Shown here: piece after piece, positions 35,770 to 45,133 of the stretch
Position numbering within the stretch: position 1 is the stretch's first letter
How the letters are laid out: every line of letters begins with the position of its first letter
Source: Granulicella arctica
GTDB lineage: Bacteria; Acidobacteriota; Terriglobia; Terriglobales; Acidobacteriaceae
DNA: 64,000 nt
Direction of reading: 5' to 3'
Assembly (NCBI RefSeq): GCF_013410065.1
Contig: NZ_JACCCW010000002.1
Coordinates: forward strand, 1,550,001-1,614,000
Notes under the pieces: generated by a model
What the model was told of the DNA's origin: nothing
The model's database searches: none
Seen by the model: the letters and a program-made list of their open reading frames with translations, nothing else
Position numbers and translations under genes: made by a program

Positions 35770-37113
35770 ATGCAAACAGCCATCATACGTGCAGAACGTG
35801 TAGAAAAGTACTACGCCCAACCCAGCGAGAACCGCATTCAGGTGATCTCGCCGACGGACCTGTCGGTCGTCCCGGGCGAGATTGTAGCGTTGCTGGGGCC
35901 GTCGGGCTCGGGCAAGTCGACGCTGCTTCGCATGTTGACGGGGCTATCCACGCCATCGGCCGGGCAAGTGTACTGGCATGAGAAGCCGATCGCGACGGCG
36001 GATGTGAACGTCTCGATTGTCTTTCAGAGCTTTGCGCTCTTTCCGTGGCTGACGGTGCTTGAAAACGTCGAGGCTCCGCTGAAGGCGCGTGGGGTCGAGG
36101 CGAGCGAGCGGCGAAAGCAAGGTCTGAGGATGCTGGACACGGTCGGTCTCGACGGCTTTCAGGGTGCCTATCCGAAGGAGCTTTCGGGCGGGATGCGGCA
36201 ACGGGTCGGCTTTGCGCGGGCGCTGGTGGTCGAGCCGGAGGTCCTGTTTATGGACGAGCCGTTCTCGGCGCTGGACGTGCTGACGGCGGAGAATCTGCGT
36301 TCTGAACTGCTGGAGCTGTGGCAGAACAAGACGATCCCTACGCAGTCGATCTTTATCGTGACGCACAACATTGAAGAGGCGGTGCTGCTGGCAGACCGGA
36401 TCATTGTGCTGGGGCGGAACCCGGGGCACATTCGGACGGACTTCAAGGTCGGGCTGGCACATCCTCGCGACCGCAAGGCGACGGCGTTTACGCAGCTTGT
36501 CGACTACATCTACAAGGTGCTGACGCAGCCGGATGCGAAGCCGCCGAAGCTGCCGACGACGCCTACGGACAAGCCGGAGCGCAAGGCGCACTACCAGATG
36601 CTGCCTCATGCGCGTCCGGGTGGCATTGCGGGTCTGCTGGAGCTGGTGATCGACCATAACGGCAAGGACGATATCTATCGTCTGGCGGACGATTTGGGGT
36701 TTGAGATCGACGATCTATTGCCGATTGTGGATGCGGCTCAGCTGCTGGGCTTCCTGACGGTGACCGAGGGCGACGCAGCGATCACGGAGACGGGATCGGA
36801 GTATGCGAACTCGGAGATTCTACGACAGAAGGAGCTGTTCCGAGCAGCGGCGATCGAGAATGTGCTGCTGCTGCGGCAGATTGTGCGTGCTATCGAGGCG
36901 AAGAGCGATGGCTCGGTGTCGGAGGAGTTCTTCCACGACATTCTGGACGAGCAGTTCACCGAGGAAGAGACGGTGCGGCAGCTCGAGACGGCGATCAACT
37001 GGGGCCGGTACGCCGAGCTGTTCGACTTCGATGCGTCACGGCGACGGTTCATACAGGCGGAGAAGCTGGTCCATGAGCCCGACGTCGACGACGAGGCGGA
37101 GACGGGCGCATGA
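35770..37113 (+). CDS. ABC transporter ATP-binding protein with AAA-associated C-terminal domain
   Basis: A 447-residue ATPase. Residues about 1-250 are a nitrate/sulfonate/taurine-class ABC domain with Walker A LLGPSGSGKSTLLRML, Q-loop IVFQSFALFPWLTVLENVEA, signature ELSGGMRQRVGFARALVVEP, Walker B EVLFMDEPFSALD and the switch His in IVTHNIEEAVLLADRI. Residues about 295-435 are an AAA-associated domain (winged-helix-like, PGGIAGLLELVIDHNGKDDI to ETAINWGRYAELFDFD) seen on a subset of such ATPases. Its stop overlaps the start of the double permease (ATGA), so the two are translationally coupled. Confidence 0.93.
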   Translation: MQTAIIRAERVEKYYAQPSENRIQVISPTDLSVVPGEIVALLGPSGSGKSTLLRMLTGLSTPSAGQVYWHEKPIATADVNVSIVFQSFALFPWLTVLENVEAPLKARGVEASERRKQGLRMLDTVGLDGFQGAYPKELSGGMRQRVGFARALVVEPEVLFMDEPFSALDVLTAENLRSELLELWQNKTIPTQSIFIVTHNIEEAVLLADRIIVLGRNPGHIRTDFKVGLAHPRDRKATAFTQLVDYIYKVLTQPDAKPPKLPTTPTDKPERKAHYQMLPHARPGGIAGLLELVIDHNGKDDIYRLADDLGFEIDDLLPIVDAAQLLGFLTVTEGDAAITETGSEYANSEILRQKELFRAAAIENVLLLRQIVRAIEAKSDGSVSEEFFHDILDEQFTEEETVRQLETAINWGRYAELFDFDASRRRFIQAEKLVHEPDVDDEAETGA

Positions 37114-38888
37114 TGCATCTACCGAACGGCTTCAGCTATTCGCGCGGACGAGAGGCGCTGGCGCGCGCGCAGGTGTTCAAACGGAGCTGGCCGTTCGTGA
37201 TGGACCTGGCGGTCGCGGCGATTGGGCTGGCGTGTTTCTACTGCATCGTATTGATTGCAAAGTTCTGGGCGGGGCCGCCGAACGCGCAGATGGTCGTCTC
37301 GCTGAGCCCTCGTTCGCTGCCTCAGTATGCGTTTTACTCGGTGGTGCGGATCGGGCTCGCATATCTGCTGAGTCTGCTGTTCGCGGTGAGCTACGGCTAC
37401 ATGGCAGCCTACAACACGCGCATCGAGCAGTTCATGATCGCAGTGCTGGACATTCTGCAATCGATCCCGGTGTTGAGTTTTCTGCCCAGCGTCATGCTGG
37501 CGATGGTTGGGCTGTTTCCGACGCGGCATATCGGCGTCGAGCTTGGCGCAATCGTGCTCATCTTTACGGGCGCGGTCTGGAATATGGCGTTCAGCTTCTA
37601 CAGCTCGCTGAAGAGCATTCCGCGTGAGTTGATTGAGGCGACGACGGTATATCGCTTCTCGCGCTGGCAGCGGCTGGTGCAGCTTGAACTGCCGTATGCG
37701 GCGATCGGACTGGTGTGGAACTCGATCATGTCGGTGGCAGGAGCGTGGTTTTTCCTGATGGCCTGCGAGATGTTCCACTTCCGGTCACAGGATTTTCGGC
37801 TGCCGGGTTTGGGATCTTACCTGCAAACGGCGGCGGACCAGGGCAACGGACGAGCGATTGCTTATGGGTTATTCTCGATGATCGCGATTATTGTGGCGAC
37901 CGATCAGCTTGTGTGGCGTCCACTGATCGCGTGGAGCGACAAGTTCAAGTTTGAGCAGGTGGAGAGCTCGCAGCGCGTTGTGTCGCCGGTGCTACATCTG
38001 TTGACGCAGTCGAATGTGTTCTCGGCGTTGAAGAGACATACTACCGAGCCGCTGAACGAGCGGATCTATGTGCACCTGGCGAAGCGGCGTGAGGAGCGAA
38101 TCAGGGTGCTTGCGGAACGTCCTCCGACATCGTCGAATTCAGGCAAGATCGTCGGATGGGCGGTGTTGGCGATTGCAGCGGTAGTGATTTACTTCATGGC
38201 CATGCATACGGTGATCCTGCTGCGGCCAGTGACGGGGTCCCAGTATCTCCAGCTGCTGAAGGGAGCGGCGGCGACCTTCGGGCGTGTCAATCTTTCGCTG
38301 TTGCTGGCGGCGGCGTGGACGATTCCGGCGGGCGTGGCGATTGGCTTCCATCCGCGTCTCGCGAAGCTGGCTCAGCCGCTGGCACAGATCGCGGCTTCGG
38401 TACCGGCGACGGCGCTGTTTCCGGTCATCCTGCTGATGCTGGTAAGACTTGGTGGCGGGCTCGGGATCGGATCGATTGCGCTGATGCTGCTGGGAACGCA
38501 GTGGTACATCCTGTTCAACGTCATCGCGGGTGCCCTGGCGATTCCGACGGACTTGAAGGAAGTTGCGACGCTGTTCCGGTTCAGCACGCTGCAACGCTGG
38601 CAGACGGTTATTCTGCCGGGAATCTTTCCCTTCCTGGTTACGGGCATGGTGACGGCTTCGGGCGGCGCGTGGAATGCAAGCATCATCGCGGAGTACTTCC
38701 GGTTGAATAACCAGACGCTTCAGACGGTTGGACTTGGCGCGCAGATCAGTGCAGCGACCGAGAGCGGTCAGTTCCCTATCCTGCTGCTGGGAACGGTGCT
38801 GATCTCGCTGATGGTGGTGACGACGAACCGGTTGCTGTGGCGGCCGTTGTATCGACTGGCGGAGACGCGTTACAAGCTGGGGGCCTGA
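37110..38888 (+). CDS. Double-length ABC permease (two fused BPD_transp_1 halves)
   Basis: A 592-residue membrane protein in which the permease fold occurs twice. The first copy has its coupling loop at IPRELIEATTVYRFSRWQRL (residues about 170-190) and the second at IPTDLKEVATLFRFSTLQRW (about 480-500); both match the EAA motif of nitrate/taurine-type permeases. The linker (residues about 290-345) is charged (HLAKRREERIRVLAERP). One chain would therefore supply both transmembrane halves of the importer. No periplasmic binding protein gene is nearby, so the substrate is unknown. Confidence 0.92.
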   Translation: MMHLPNGFSYSRGREALARAQVFKRSWPFVMDLAVAAIGLACFYCIVLIAKFWAGPPNAQMVVSLSPRSLPQYAFYSVVRIGLAYLLSLLFAVSYGYMAAYNTRIEQFMIAVLDILQSIPVLSFLPSVMLAMVGLFPTRHIGVELGAIVLIFTGAVWNMAFSFYSSLKSIPRELIEATTVYRFSRWQRLVQLELPYAAIGLVWNSIMSVAGAWFFLMACEMFHFRSQDFRLPGLGSYLQTAADQGNGRAIAYGLFSMIAIIVATDQLVWRPLIAWSDKFKFEQVESSQRVVSPVLHLLTQSNVFSALKRHTTEPLNERIYVHLAKRREERIRVLAERPPTSSNSGKIVGWAVLAIAAVVIYFMAMHTVILLRPVTGSQYLQLLKGAAATFGRVNLSLLLAAAWTIPAGVAIGFHPRLAKLAQPLAQIAASVPATALFPVILLMLVRLGGGLGIGSIALMLLGTQWYILFNVIAGALAIPTDLKEVATLFRFSTLQRWQTVILPGIFPFLVTGMVTASGGAWNASIIAEYFRLNNQTLQTVGLGAQISAATESGQFPILLLGTVLISLMVVTTNRLLWRPLYRLAETRYKLGA

Positions 38889-39364
38889 GGGCGAGGCTCC
38901 TTGCTTCGCTTGAAGGCGAAGACAACGGCAAGCAGCGGCGGTGCGAGCAGGACTCCCCAAAACGGGATGAGGATGCCGAGCACGATGGGGCCGAGGAACG
39001 CTGCCCACCACGGGACCTTAGTCGTGCGATGCAGCACGTATGGGCCGATGACGAGGCCCTCCAGAATGACGATGACGCCGTAGAGACCAAGGACGAGGCC
39101 GAGCCGCCACTCGTCGTGTCCGCTGAAGGCGACGGAGAGGACAGGGCCTATCAGTGCAATCATGCCGCCGAAGGTAGGAATGATCTGCAGGAGACCACCC
39201 AGCACGGCCCACGCCGGGGCGAAGGGAACGTGGATCAGCTCCAGTCCGATGAACCAAAGTACGCCGACGATGAGTGCATCGAGCGTAACGGCACGCCACC
39301 AGTTGAGGAGGGCGCTGCCTGCGGTTTTGATGGTGTCGAGCGACGAGTTGGTTCTCATGTCCAT
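38870..39364 (-). CDS. AI-2E/PerM-family membrane protein, short form
   Basis: About 164 residues with the C-terminal signature of the AI-2E transporter family: AVTLDALIVGVLWFIGLELI, GLLQIIPTFGGMIALIGPVL, VIVILEGLVIGPYVLHRT and LGPIVLGILIPFWGVLLAPP. Family members are usually about 350 residues; the N-terminal half is missing and the upstream in-frame sequence to 39544 is non-hydrophobic. Starts at ATG 39379, 39364 or 39358 are possible. It could be a natural half-length protein or a truncation. Its 3' end overlaps the permease gene by 19 bp on the other strand. Confidence 0.7.
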   Translation of the reverse strand: MDMRTNSSLDTIKTAGSALLNWWRAVTLDALIVGVLWFIGLELIHVPFAPAWAVLGGLLQIIPTFGGMIALIGPVLSVAFSGHDEWRLGLVLGLYGVIVILEGLVIGPYVLHRTTKVPWWAAFLGPIVLGILIPFWGVLLAPPLLAVVFAFKRSKEPRPQAPSL

Positions 39365-39507
39365 GCTTCCAACCTGCATATCCGCCACCGCATCTGAACC
39401 GCATAAGGGCAACCCCTTAAGCAGGCACGCGCGGCGACAGTCGTTTGGATGCAATCGAACGACATATCGTTCTGCCCTACCGATAGGAAACACTGGAGCG
39501 ATACGAC

Positions 39508-40845
39508 ATGGCAGTGATGATGCAGGCGTTTTACTGGGACGCACCGAAGCACGACAACAAGGAGCATGAGTGGTGGAACTTCGTCGCCGAAAAGGTAGAG
39601 GACCTTCACAAGGCTGGCTTCAACGCGCTGTGGCTGCCGCCGGTCTCGAAGGCGGCCAGCAACACCTCCATGGGATATGACCCGTATGACTACTTCGACC
39701 TGGGTGACTTCGATCAGAAGGGCGGCGTGAAGACTTGGTATGGGAACTCCGCCGAGCTGAAGGCGCTGATCGCCAAGGCTCATGAGAACGGGATAGGCCT
39801 GTATGCCGACATGGTCATCAATCACAACTCCGGCGCGGACGAGGAAGAGACCAATCCGCTCGACGGACAGAAGCGTTGGACGAAGTTCAATCCCAAGAGC
39901 GGCCGCTTTCCGCGCGACTGGAACTGCTTTCATCCGAGCCGCTACGAACAGGTAATGCTCGATGGCGAGAACTTTGCCGGCTTTCCGCATCTCTGCCATC
40001 GCAACCCGGTGGTGTACACGGAGCTGTTCAATTACTCGCGCATGCTGATCGAGGAGCTTGGCTTTGACGGCTTCCGCTTCGACTTCGTCAAGGGTTTCGG
40101 TGCCTGGATGATTGGCATTCTGTCGAAGTACCGCTATGTCAAGGATGGCAAGGAGTTTCAGCCCTGGGTGGTCGGCGAGTACTGGTCCGGGCAGGACGAT
40201 ATCGACGCATGGATCGAGAAGGTGAACAGCTACACGGATAACCAGATCTCCGCTTTTGACTTTCCGCTTCGCTACCAGCTCAAGAAGGTATGTGACGAGC
40301 CCAACTACGATCTTCGCAATCTCACCTATGGCGAGTCCGTCGTGATGAAGCGGCCGCAGCATGCGGCGACCTTTGTCGACAACCACGACATGGGCGACGA
40401 CATGATCGTGAACGACAAGCTGATGGCTTACTCGTTCATCCTGGTGCACGAGGGCTACCCCAGCATCTTCTGGTACGACTACTACAATAACGGGCTGGCG
40501 CGGCCACTGACGCCGAACGGAATCGACGCGCTCATCCAAGCGCACCATAAATATGCAGGCGGCGACTCACAGATTCTTCACGCCGATCCGGACCTGTACG
40601 TGATGCAGCGGGTGGGGTACAAGGACGACGCGACCGATCAACCGGGGCTGGTCTATGTGTTGAACAACCTCGGCGATCAGTGGTCGGGGACCTCGGTGAA
40701 GACAAAATGGCCCAACCAGAGGTTTATCCCGATTGCGTGGGACGGAAAGAACGCGCCGCAGCCCGACGAGCGCACCACGGACGCCGATGGCAATGCCGAA
40801 TTCCCTGCTCCTCCGCGTGGGTATTGCATCTACGTTCCGGCATAA
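39508..40845 (+). CDS. Cytoplasmic alpha-amylase, GH13 family
   Basis: A 445-residue TIM-barrel hydrolase without a signal peptide. GH13 conserved regions: DMVINHNSG (region I), GFDGFRFDFVKG with the catalytic Asp (II), WVVGEYWSG with the acid/base Glu (III) and TFVDNHDMGDD with the stabilising Asp (IV). It probably cleaves internal alpha-1,4 bonds of glycogen or maltodextrin inside the cell. It is divergently transcribed from the short AI-2E-type gene, with a 143-bp intergenic region containing the likely promoters. Confidence 0.93.
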   Translation: MAVMMQAFYWDAPKHDNKEHEWWNFVAEKVEDLHKAGFNALWLPPVSKAASNTSMGYDPYDYFDLGDFDQKGGVKTWYGNSAELKALIAKAHENGIGLYADMVINHNSGADEEETNPLDGQKRWTKFNPKSGRFPRDWNCFHPSRYEQVMLDGENFAGFPHLCHRNPVVYTELFNYSRMLIEELGFDGFRFDFVKGFGAWMIGILSKYRYVKDGKEFQPWVVGEYWSGQDDIDAWIEKVNSYTDNQISAFDFPLRYQLKKVCDEPNYDLRNLTYGESVVMKRPQHAATFVDNHDMGDDMIVNDKLMAYSFILVHEGYPSIFWYDYYNNGLARPLTPNGIDALIQAHHKYAGGDSQILHADPDLYVMQRVGYKDDATDQPGLVYVLNNLGDQWSGTSVKTKWPNQRFIPIAWDGKNAPQPDERTTDADGNAEFPAPPRGYCIYVPA

Positions 40846-40867
40846 GCCCCGGCCTGGTCATAAAGCC

Positions 40868-41851
40868 TCAGCGAAATATAGCTGCACTCGCTGTACAGCC
40901 GACGCACTGGCTGTTGTAGAAGCCGTTCAACGCCTGTTCCGCGGTCGTTCTCAGCCGAGTCGCATCGACGTGTGCTCCAGTCTGATCGAGGACATGCGAA
41001 TAGGCGATTTCGGCTGCCAGGAACCGGGGATTCCTTTGCCCCAACATGTGATCGAGGATCGTGAGGCCATGCTGCATCTCAGTGAGCGCCATCGCAGACA
41101 AACCAGCTTCTGCATGTGCTTTCCCTATCAGCATGTAACCCCATCCTGTCATGGGATGATCCTCTCCATGACTCTTTCGCCATAGATTGATCGCGTGTCG
41201 ATATGCCGAAACAGATCCGGGCATATCGCCGTCGAACTGTGCCAGCCACCCTTGCATGGAGGAGAGCGCTGCAAGATCATCGTCGTCAAGTCCGCTTGCC
41301 ACCTTTGCTTCTTGCAGCGCTCTCTCCAAATATCTCCTGCCGTCACGAACTCGCTTTTGAGCAAATGCAACTCCGGCGAGATTGCTGCATGCGATTGTTA
41401 CGCCTTCGTGGTCATTGAGCTTTTCGTAAAGATGAAGAGCTTTTATTCGTATTGTGCCTGCCAGCTCAATTTGCCCTGAGTCAAGATAGAACCCTCCAAG
41501 ATCGTCCAAAGCCACCGCATAGTCCTTGATCTCGTCGGGCAATGGCTTCAATATGTGAATCGATTGCTCATAGGCATTCCGAGCTGAAACCAAGTTTCCC
41601 TGATCTTGGTAGGCTAGGCCAATAATGTTCCAGGCTTTGCCTGTCAAGGCCGCGTTGAGCGATCCAGAGTCGATAAGTGGCTGGAGAATAACGATTGCTT
41701 GCGCGGATTGGGCTTCTTGTTCCAACGCTAACGCTTCGGCAAGACGTTGCTCGGGCCTGACCTGAGCTGATAGCCAGTGAGGGAGAACTATAATCGATAG
41801 CAAAAGACAAGCTTGAAGGTGTCTCATGCACACAGAATGTACTCGGGACAT
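40868..41851 (-). CDS. Secreted TPR-repeat protein
   Basis: Up to 327 residues (319 if ATG 41827 is the start). A signal peptide (ACLLLSIIVLPHWLSAQ) precedes helical TPR repeats: AWNIIGLAYQDQGNLVSARN, VALDDLGGFYLDSGQIELAG and CSNLAGVAFAQKRVRDGRRY among others. A C-terminal Cys pair, CVGC, may bind a metal or form a disulfide. TPR proteins mediate protein contacts; the partner is unknown. It is convergent with the amylase and divergent from purQ. Confidence 0.85.
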   Translation of the reverse strand: MSRVHSVCMRHLQACLLLSIIVLPHWLSAQVRPEQRLAEALALEQEAQSAQAIVILQPLIDSGSLNAALTGKAWNIIGLAYQDQGNLVSARNAYEQSIHILKPLPDEIKDYAVALDDLGGFYLDSGQIELAGTIRIKALHLYEKLNDHEGVTIACSNLAGVAFAQKRVRDGRRYLERALQEAKVASGLDDDDLAALSSMQGWLAQFDGDMPGSVSAYRHAINLWRKSHGEDHPMTGWGYMLIGKAHAEAGLSAMALTEMQHGLTILDHMLGQRNPRFLAAEIAYSHVLDQTGAHVDATRLRTTAEQALNGFYNSQCVGCTASAAIFR

Positions 41852-41996
41852 GAGCGAGACTAGAGGAATGCTGGCAATGTCGCAGGTTTTGCAGTAAAGA
41901 GGGCATTTGATGCCGCAAGGCAGGTTCAGGAAAAGCTGTGTTTCCTGTAGCTACAATCGAAGCTCTCCAGCTTCCCGCATCTGCTACGCTTAATGT

Positions 41997-42698
41997 ATGA
42001 AATTTGGCGTTCTGGTATTTCCCGGCTCGAACTGCGACCACGACACGCACCACGTCATCGACGCTCTGGTGGAGCAACCGGTCACGTATCTGTGGCATGC
42101 GTCTGAGGATCTTGAGGGGTGCGATGCGATTCTTGTGCCCGGCGGCTTTGCGTATGGCGACTACCTGCGGACGGGTGCGATTGCGAAGTTCGCTCCAGTG
42201 ATGCAGTCGGTCGCGAAGTTCGCGAAGAGCGGCGGCCTGGTGCTTGGCATCTGCAACGGCTTTCAGATTCTGTGCGAGGCGGGCTTGCTGCCGGGTGCGC
42301 TGATGCGTAACGCTCACCAGCGTTACATCTGCAAGCAGGTACATCTGCGGACGGAGACGGTCGACTCGCCGTTCACGCATGGCCTGACTGCGGGTCAGGT
42401 GCTCCAGATGCCCATTGGGCACATGGAGGGGAACTACTTCTGCGACGACGCTACCTTGCAGGCTCTGCGGTCGCAGGACAGGATCGCCTTCCGGTATGCC
42501 AGCGAAACAGGTGTTGTCGATGCTGCCGCCAACCCGAACGGTTCGCTTGAGAACATCGCCGGGGTGCTGAATGAGGGGCGCAACGTGCTTGGGATGATGC
42601 CGCATCCGGACCGCTCGAGCGAAGGGCTGCTCGGTTCGGCGGATGGCCTTCGTCTCTTTCAATCGATGGCGCAGTCTTTGACGACTGCCATTAAGTAA
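41997..42698 (+). CDS. purQ: Phosphoribosylformylglycinamidine synthase, glutaminase subunit
   Basis: A 233-residue class-I glutamine amidotransferase that delivers ammonia to PurL in step 4 of purine synthesis. It has the start [15 protein letters not shown], the [16 protein letters not shown] block, nucleophile C86 in [10 protein letters not shown], and the His/Glu of the triad in [15 protein letters not shown]. Family length is normal. purS and purL, its partners, are not adjacent, so it is separated from the rest of the complex. Confidence 0.96.
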   Translation: MKFGVLVFPGSNCDHDTHHVIDALVEQPVTYLWHASEDLEGCDAILVPGGFAYGDYLRTGAIAKFAPVMQSVAKFAKSGGLVLGICNGFQILCEAGLLPGALMRNAHQRYICKQVHLRTETVDSPFTHGLTAGQVLQMPIGHMEGNYFCDDATLQALRSQDRIAFRYASETGVVDAAANPNGSLENIAGVLNEGRNVLGMMPHPDRSSEGLLGSADGLRLFQSMAQSLTTAIK

Positions 42699-42737
42699 CG
42701 GCAAAGTAACTGCTCGCAGTGGTACTCTGACGATGCC

Positions 42738-43541
42738 ATGATTGATCTTCATCACCATCTTCTCCCCGGCCTGGATGACGGTTCCAAAAGCATGGAAAAC
42801 TCAGTTGCCATGGCGAAGCTGGCCGTTGCGGACGGTATTACGCACGTCGTCTGTACGCCGCACGCCAATGGCCAGTATGTCTATGATCCGTCTGTCAATG
42901 AAGCCAAAATCACGGAGCTGCGTCGGCTGCTGGCGCAGGAGAACGTGCCGCTGACGCTCGGCATGGGCTGCGACTTTCACCTCTCCTACGACAACATCCA
43001 GGACGCGAAAGAGAATCCCACACGGTACGCGATCAACGGTCTGGGGTATGTGCTGGTGGAGATCCCCGACTACGGCCTGCCGCGTGGACTGACGGAGATC
43101 TTCTACGAACTACAGCTTGTGGGGCTTACGCCGATCCTAACGCACCCGGAGCGCAACCCTACGCTGCAAGCCGATATGAAGCGGATCGAGGAGTGGCTGC
43201 GCGGTGGCGTGCTGATCCAGGTGACCGGTGACTCCGTACGCGGCAGCATGGGCAGGAGCGCCGAACGGATCGCGCACCTGCTGCTGGCGAATCGCTGGGT
43301 CCACTTTTTGGCGACCGATGCGCATAATACCTCGTCCAGGCCGCCGCGGCTGAGTGAGGCTCGCGCCATCGTCGCGAAGAAGTATGGAGCGGAGTATGCC
43401 GAGCTTCTCTGCGAGACGAACCCGTGGGCCGTCTATCAGGGCGATGCGCTGCCCGTACAGGAAGTGCCGCGGAACCTCTATGAAGATCGCGAAGAGAAGA
43501 GCTGGTTTCAGAAGCTTACTGGAAAACTAACCGGAAAATAG
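42738..43541 (+). CDS. PHP-type protein-tyrosine phosphatase (CpsB/YwqE family)
   Basis: A 267-residue metal-dependent phosphatase of the PHP superfamily. Metal-binding motifs: MIDLHHHLLPGLDDG (N-terminal HxH), VCTPHANGQYVY, GMGCDFHLSY, LTHPERNPTLQ and FLATDAHNTSSRP. This family dephosphorylates bacterial tyrosine kinases of the Wzc/CpsD class and often lies in capsule loci. Here it is 12 kb from the Wzc-type kinase, its probable target. It follows purQ by 39 bp. Confidence 0.92.
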   Translation: MIDLHHHLLPGLDDGSKSMENSVAMAKLAVADGITHVVCTPHANGQYVYDPSVNEAKITELRRLLAQENVPLTLGMGCDFHLSYDNIQDAKENPTRYAINGLGYVLVEIPDYGLPRGLTEIFYELQLVGLTPILTHPERNPTLQADMKRIEEWLRGGVLIQVTGDSVRGSMGRSAERIAHLLLANRWVHFLATDAHNTSSRPPRLSEARAIVAKKYGAEYAELLCETNPWAVYQGDALPVQEVPRNLYEDREEKSWFQKLTGKLTGK

Positions 43542-43547
43542 ATTCGC

Positions 43548-44291
43548 TTAGAGGCCGAGGCCGCCATCCACGGCGAGGAGCTGGCCAGTGATGAAGTGTG
43601 GTCCGGTGGCGAAGAACAGGACTGCCGCGGCGACGTCCGCGGCGGTTCCGTTGCGCTGCATCGGGGTCTTGTGGGCGAAGTGCTCATAGGCCGCGCCGAC
43701 CTCTCCCTGCACGATCATGCCGGGAGCCACACAGTTGACGCTAATCGCCGGAGCCCACGCCTTGGCCATCGTCTGCGAGAGCATGTGCAGCGCGGCCTTT
43801 GAGGTGCAGTAGTGAGCGTGCGTGGCCCAGGGATGAACTCCGCCCAGCGAGCCGATATTGATGATGCGGCCCGTCGCCGCCCGTAGATGCGGATACGCCG
43901 CCTTCGCCATCAGGAACGGACCGCGCGTGTTGGTCGCGAACATGGAGTCCCATTGCTCGACGGAGATCTCTTCGAGCGCCTCGGAGGCAAACGCACCCGC
44001 GTTGTTGACCAGCAGATCGAGCTGACCGAACTCTTCGACGACGGCAGCGACCGTTTCGGTGACGCTCTGGGGCTGTTGCAGGTCGCAGCGGATCGCCATG
44101 GCGTCCGCGTCGAACTCCGCCAGTGCGCGGAGCGTGGATTCGGCCTCGGCGGCTGAGTCGCGATAGGTGATGGCGACCTGCGCGCCTGCTTCGGCGAGCG
44201 CCAACGCGATGGAGCGCCCAATACGCTTGGCAGCGCCTGTGACCAACGCGGTCTTTCCCTTAAGGGCAAGGCTGGATGGTGGCTGGGTCAT
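43548..44291 (-). CDS. SDR-family oxidoreductase
   Basis: A 247-residue classical short-chain dehydrogenase. The cofactor motif is TGAAKRIGRSIALALAEAGA, the NNAG motif occurs in LLVNNAGAFASEALEE, the catalytic Ser in IINIGSLGGVHPW and Tyr/Lys in HYCTSKAALHML. The RIGR cofactor loop suggests NADPH use and resembles pteridine reductase or FabG-like enzymes. Substrate unknown. Its stop lies 7 nt from that of the convergent phosphatase gene. Confidence 0.9.
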   Translation of the reverse strand: MTQPPSSLALKGKTALVTGAAKRIGRSIALALAEAGAQVAITYRDSAAEAESTLRALAEFDADAMAIRCDLQQPQSVTETVAAVVEEFGQLDLLVNNAGAFASEALEEISVEQWDSMFATNTRGPFLMAKAAYPHLRAATGRIINIGSLGGVHPWATHAHYCTSKAALHMLSQTMAKAWAPAISVNCVAPGMIVQGEVGAAYEHFAHKTPMQRNGTAADVAAAVLFFATGPHFITGQLLAVDGGLGL

Positions 44292-44297
44292 ATCAGA

Positions 44298-44843
44298 TTA
44301 TTGCTGCGGAGGCGTGGTGGTTGACGGCGCGGGAGCGGGCGTCGTCTTCGGCTGGTTGGGCTCTTGCACACCCGGCTTTCGCTGCGAGGGCTGGCCAGCG
44401 TTATCCGTGTAGGTGGATACCTGCGCGCGCGGACGAATCATGGAGACCGCAATCTCCTTCGTCGCCGTATCTACGGTATAGTCTTGGCCGAAGGTAGCGA
44501 AGCCGTTTGCGATGACCTGTACCTGCAGGCTGCTCCCCGTAGGAATGACGTCGATGATCGCCTTGCCGTCGGGGTCGGTCTTGACCTCGAGGTTGCCCTC
44601 GTCCTTGCCATCCTTGGTGGAATGGAAGACGACCGCTGCATTCGGAATCGGCTTACCGTTGAAGCCTTTCACCACCGTCACCACGATGTGGGAGGTCGTA
44701 ACCGGAGCCTTGTATTTCCGTCCATGACGGGTGGTGGGAACGGGAGCGGTGGTCTCATCCTGGCCAAAGACCGGGAGAGAAGCCGTAAGCAAGACACCAG
44801 CGCAGAGGACGAGCGACAGACCAACAGCCTTACGAAGAACCAT
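44298..44843 (-). CDS. Secreted protein with carboxypeptidase-regulatory-like domain
   Basis: A 181-residue protein with a signal peptide (LSLVLCAGVLLTASLPVFGQ), a beta-sandwich domain (about 45-145, IVVTVVKGFNGKPIPNAAVV, GNLEVKTDPDGKAIIDVIPT) and a Pro/Thr-rich tail (QPKTTPAPAPSTTTPPQQ). The domain resembles CarboxypepD_reg domains that precede receptor barrels, but here it stands alone. Function unknown. It lies 7 nt after the SDR start on the same strand. Confidence 0.8.
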   Translation of the reverse strand: MVLRKAVGLSLVLCAGVLLTASLPVFGQDETTAPVPTTRHGRKYKAPVTTSHIVVTVVKGFNGKPIPNAAVVFHSTKDGKDEGNLEVKTDPDGKAIIDVIPTGSSLQVQVIANGFATFGQDYTVDTATKEIAVSMIRPRAQVSTYTDNAGQPSQRKPGVQEPNQPKTTPAPAPSTTTPPQQ

Positions 44844-44946
44844 GGGGATAGTTTACGACTTTTTCAAGCTGACGGTGTATAAGGGTGGCTCACACGCCAA
44901 AGGGCAGAAAGCTGCGTGACTTTCACTCACATTTCATCGACCGTCG

Positions 44947-44976
44947 TTGACAAGCGACCTAACCATACCCTATCGT
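44947..44976 (+). promoter_or_regulatory. Promoter of groES-groEL
   Basis: A consensus -35 TTGACA (44947-44952) and a -10 TATCGT (44971-44976) are 18 bp apart. The -10 ends at the first base of the CIRCE element, so HrcA bound there would block the transcription start. Confidence 0.8.
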
Positions 44977-45002
44977 TAGCAATCGAGGGGCGAGAGTGCT
45001 AA
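44976..45002. promoter_or_regulatory. CIRCE operator (HrcA binding site)
   Basis: TTAGCAATC-N9-GAGTGCTAA matches the CIRCE consensus TTAGCACTC-N9-GAGTGCTAA with one changed base in the left arm. It lies about 130 bp before groES, the classic position for heat-shock control by HrcA. Confidence 0.95.
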
Positions 45003-45133
45003 CAAGGCGATTTGCCCGCTGCACGGATCCAACCCAGAGGTTTCGCTTCCCCTGACAGGCTGCACGACGGGGTTGCGCTTGTTCAACTGCGAGCGTTCGG
45101 CGCTCGCCACATCGTACTGAGGAGACGTAAGCA

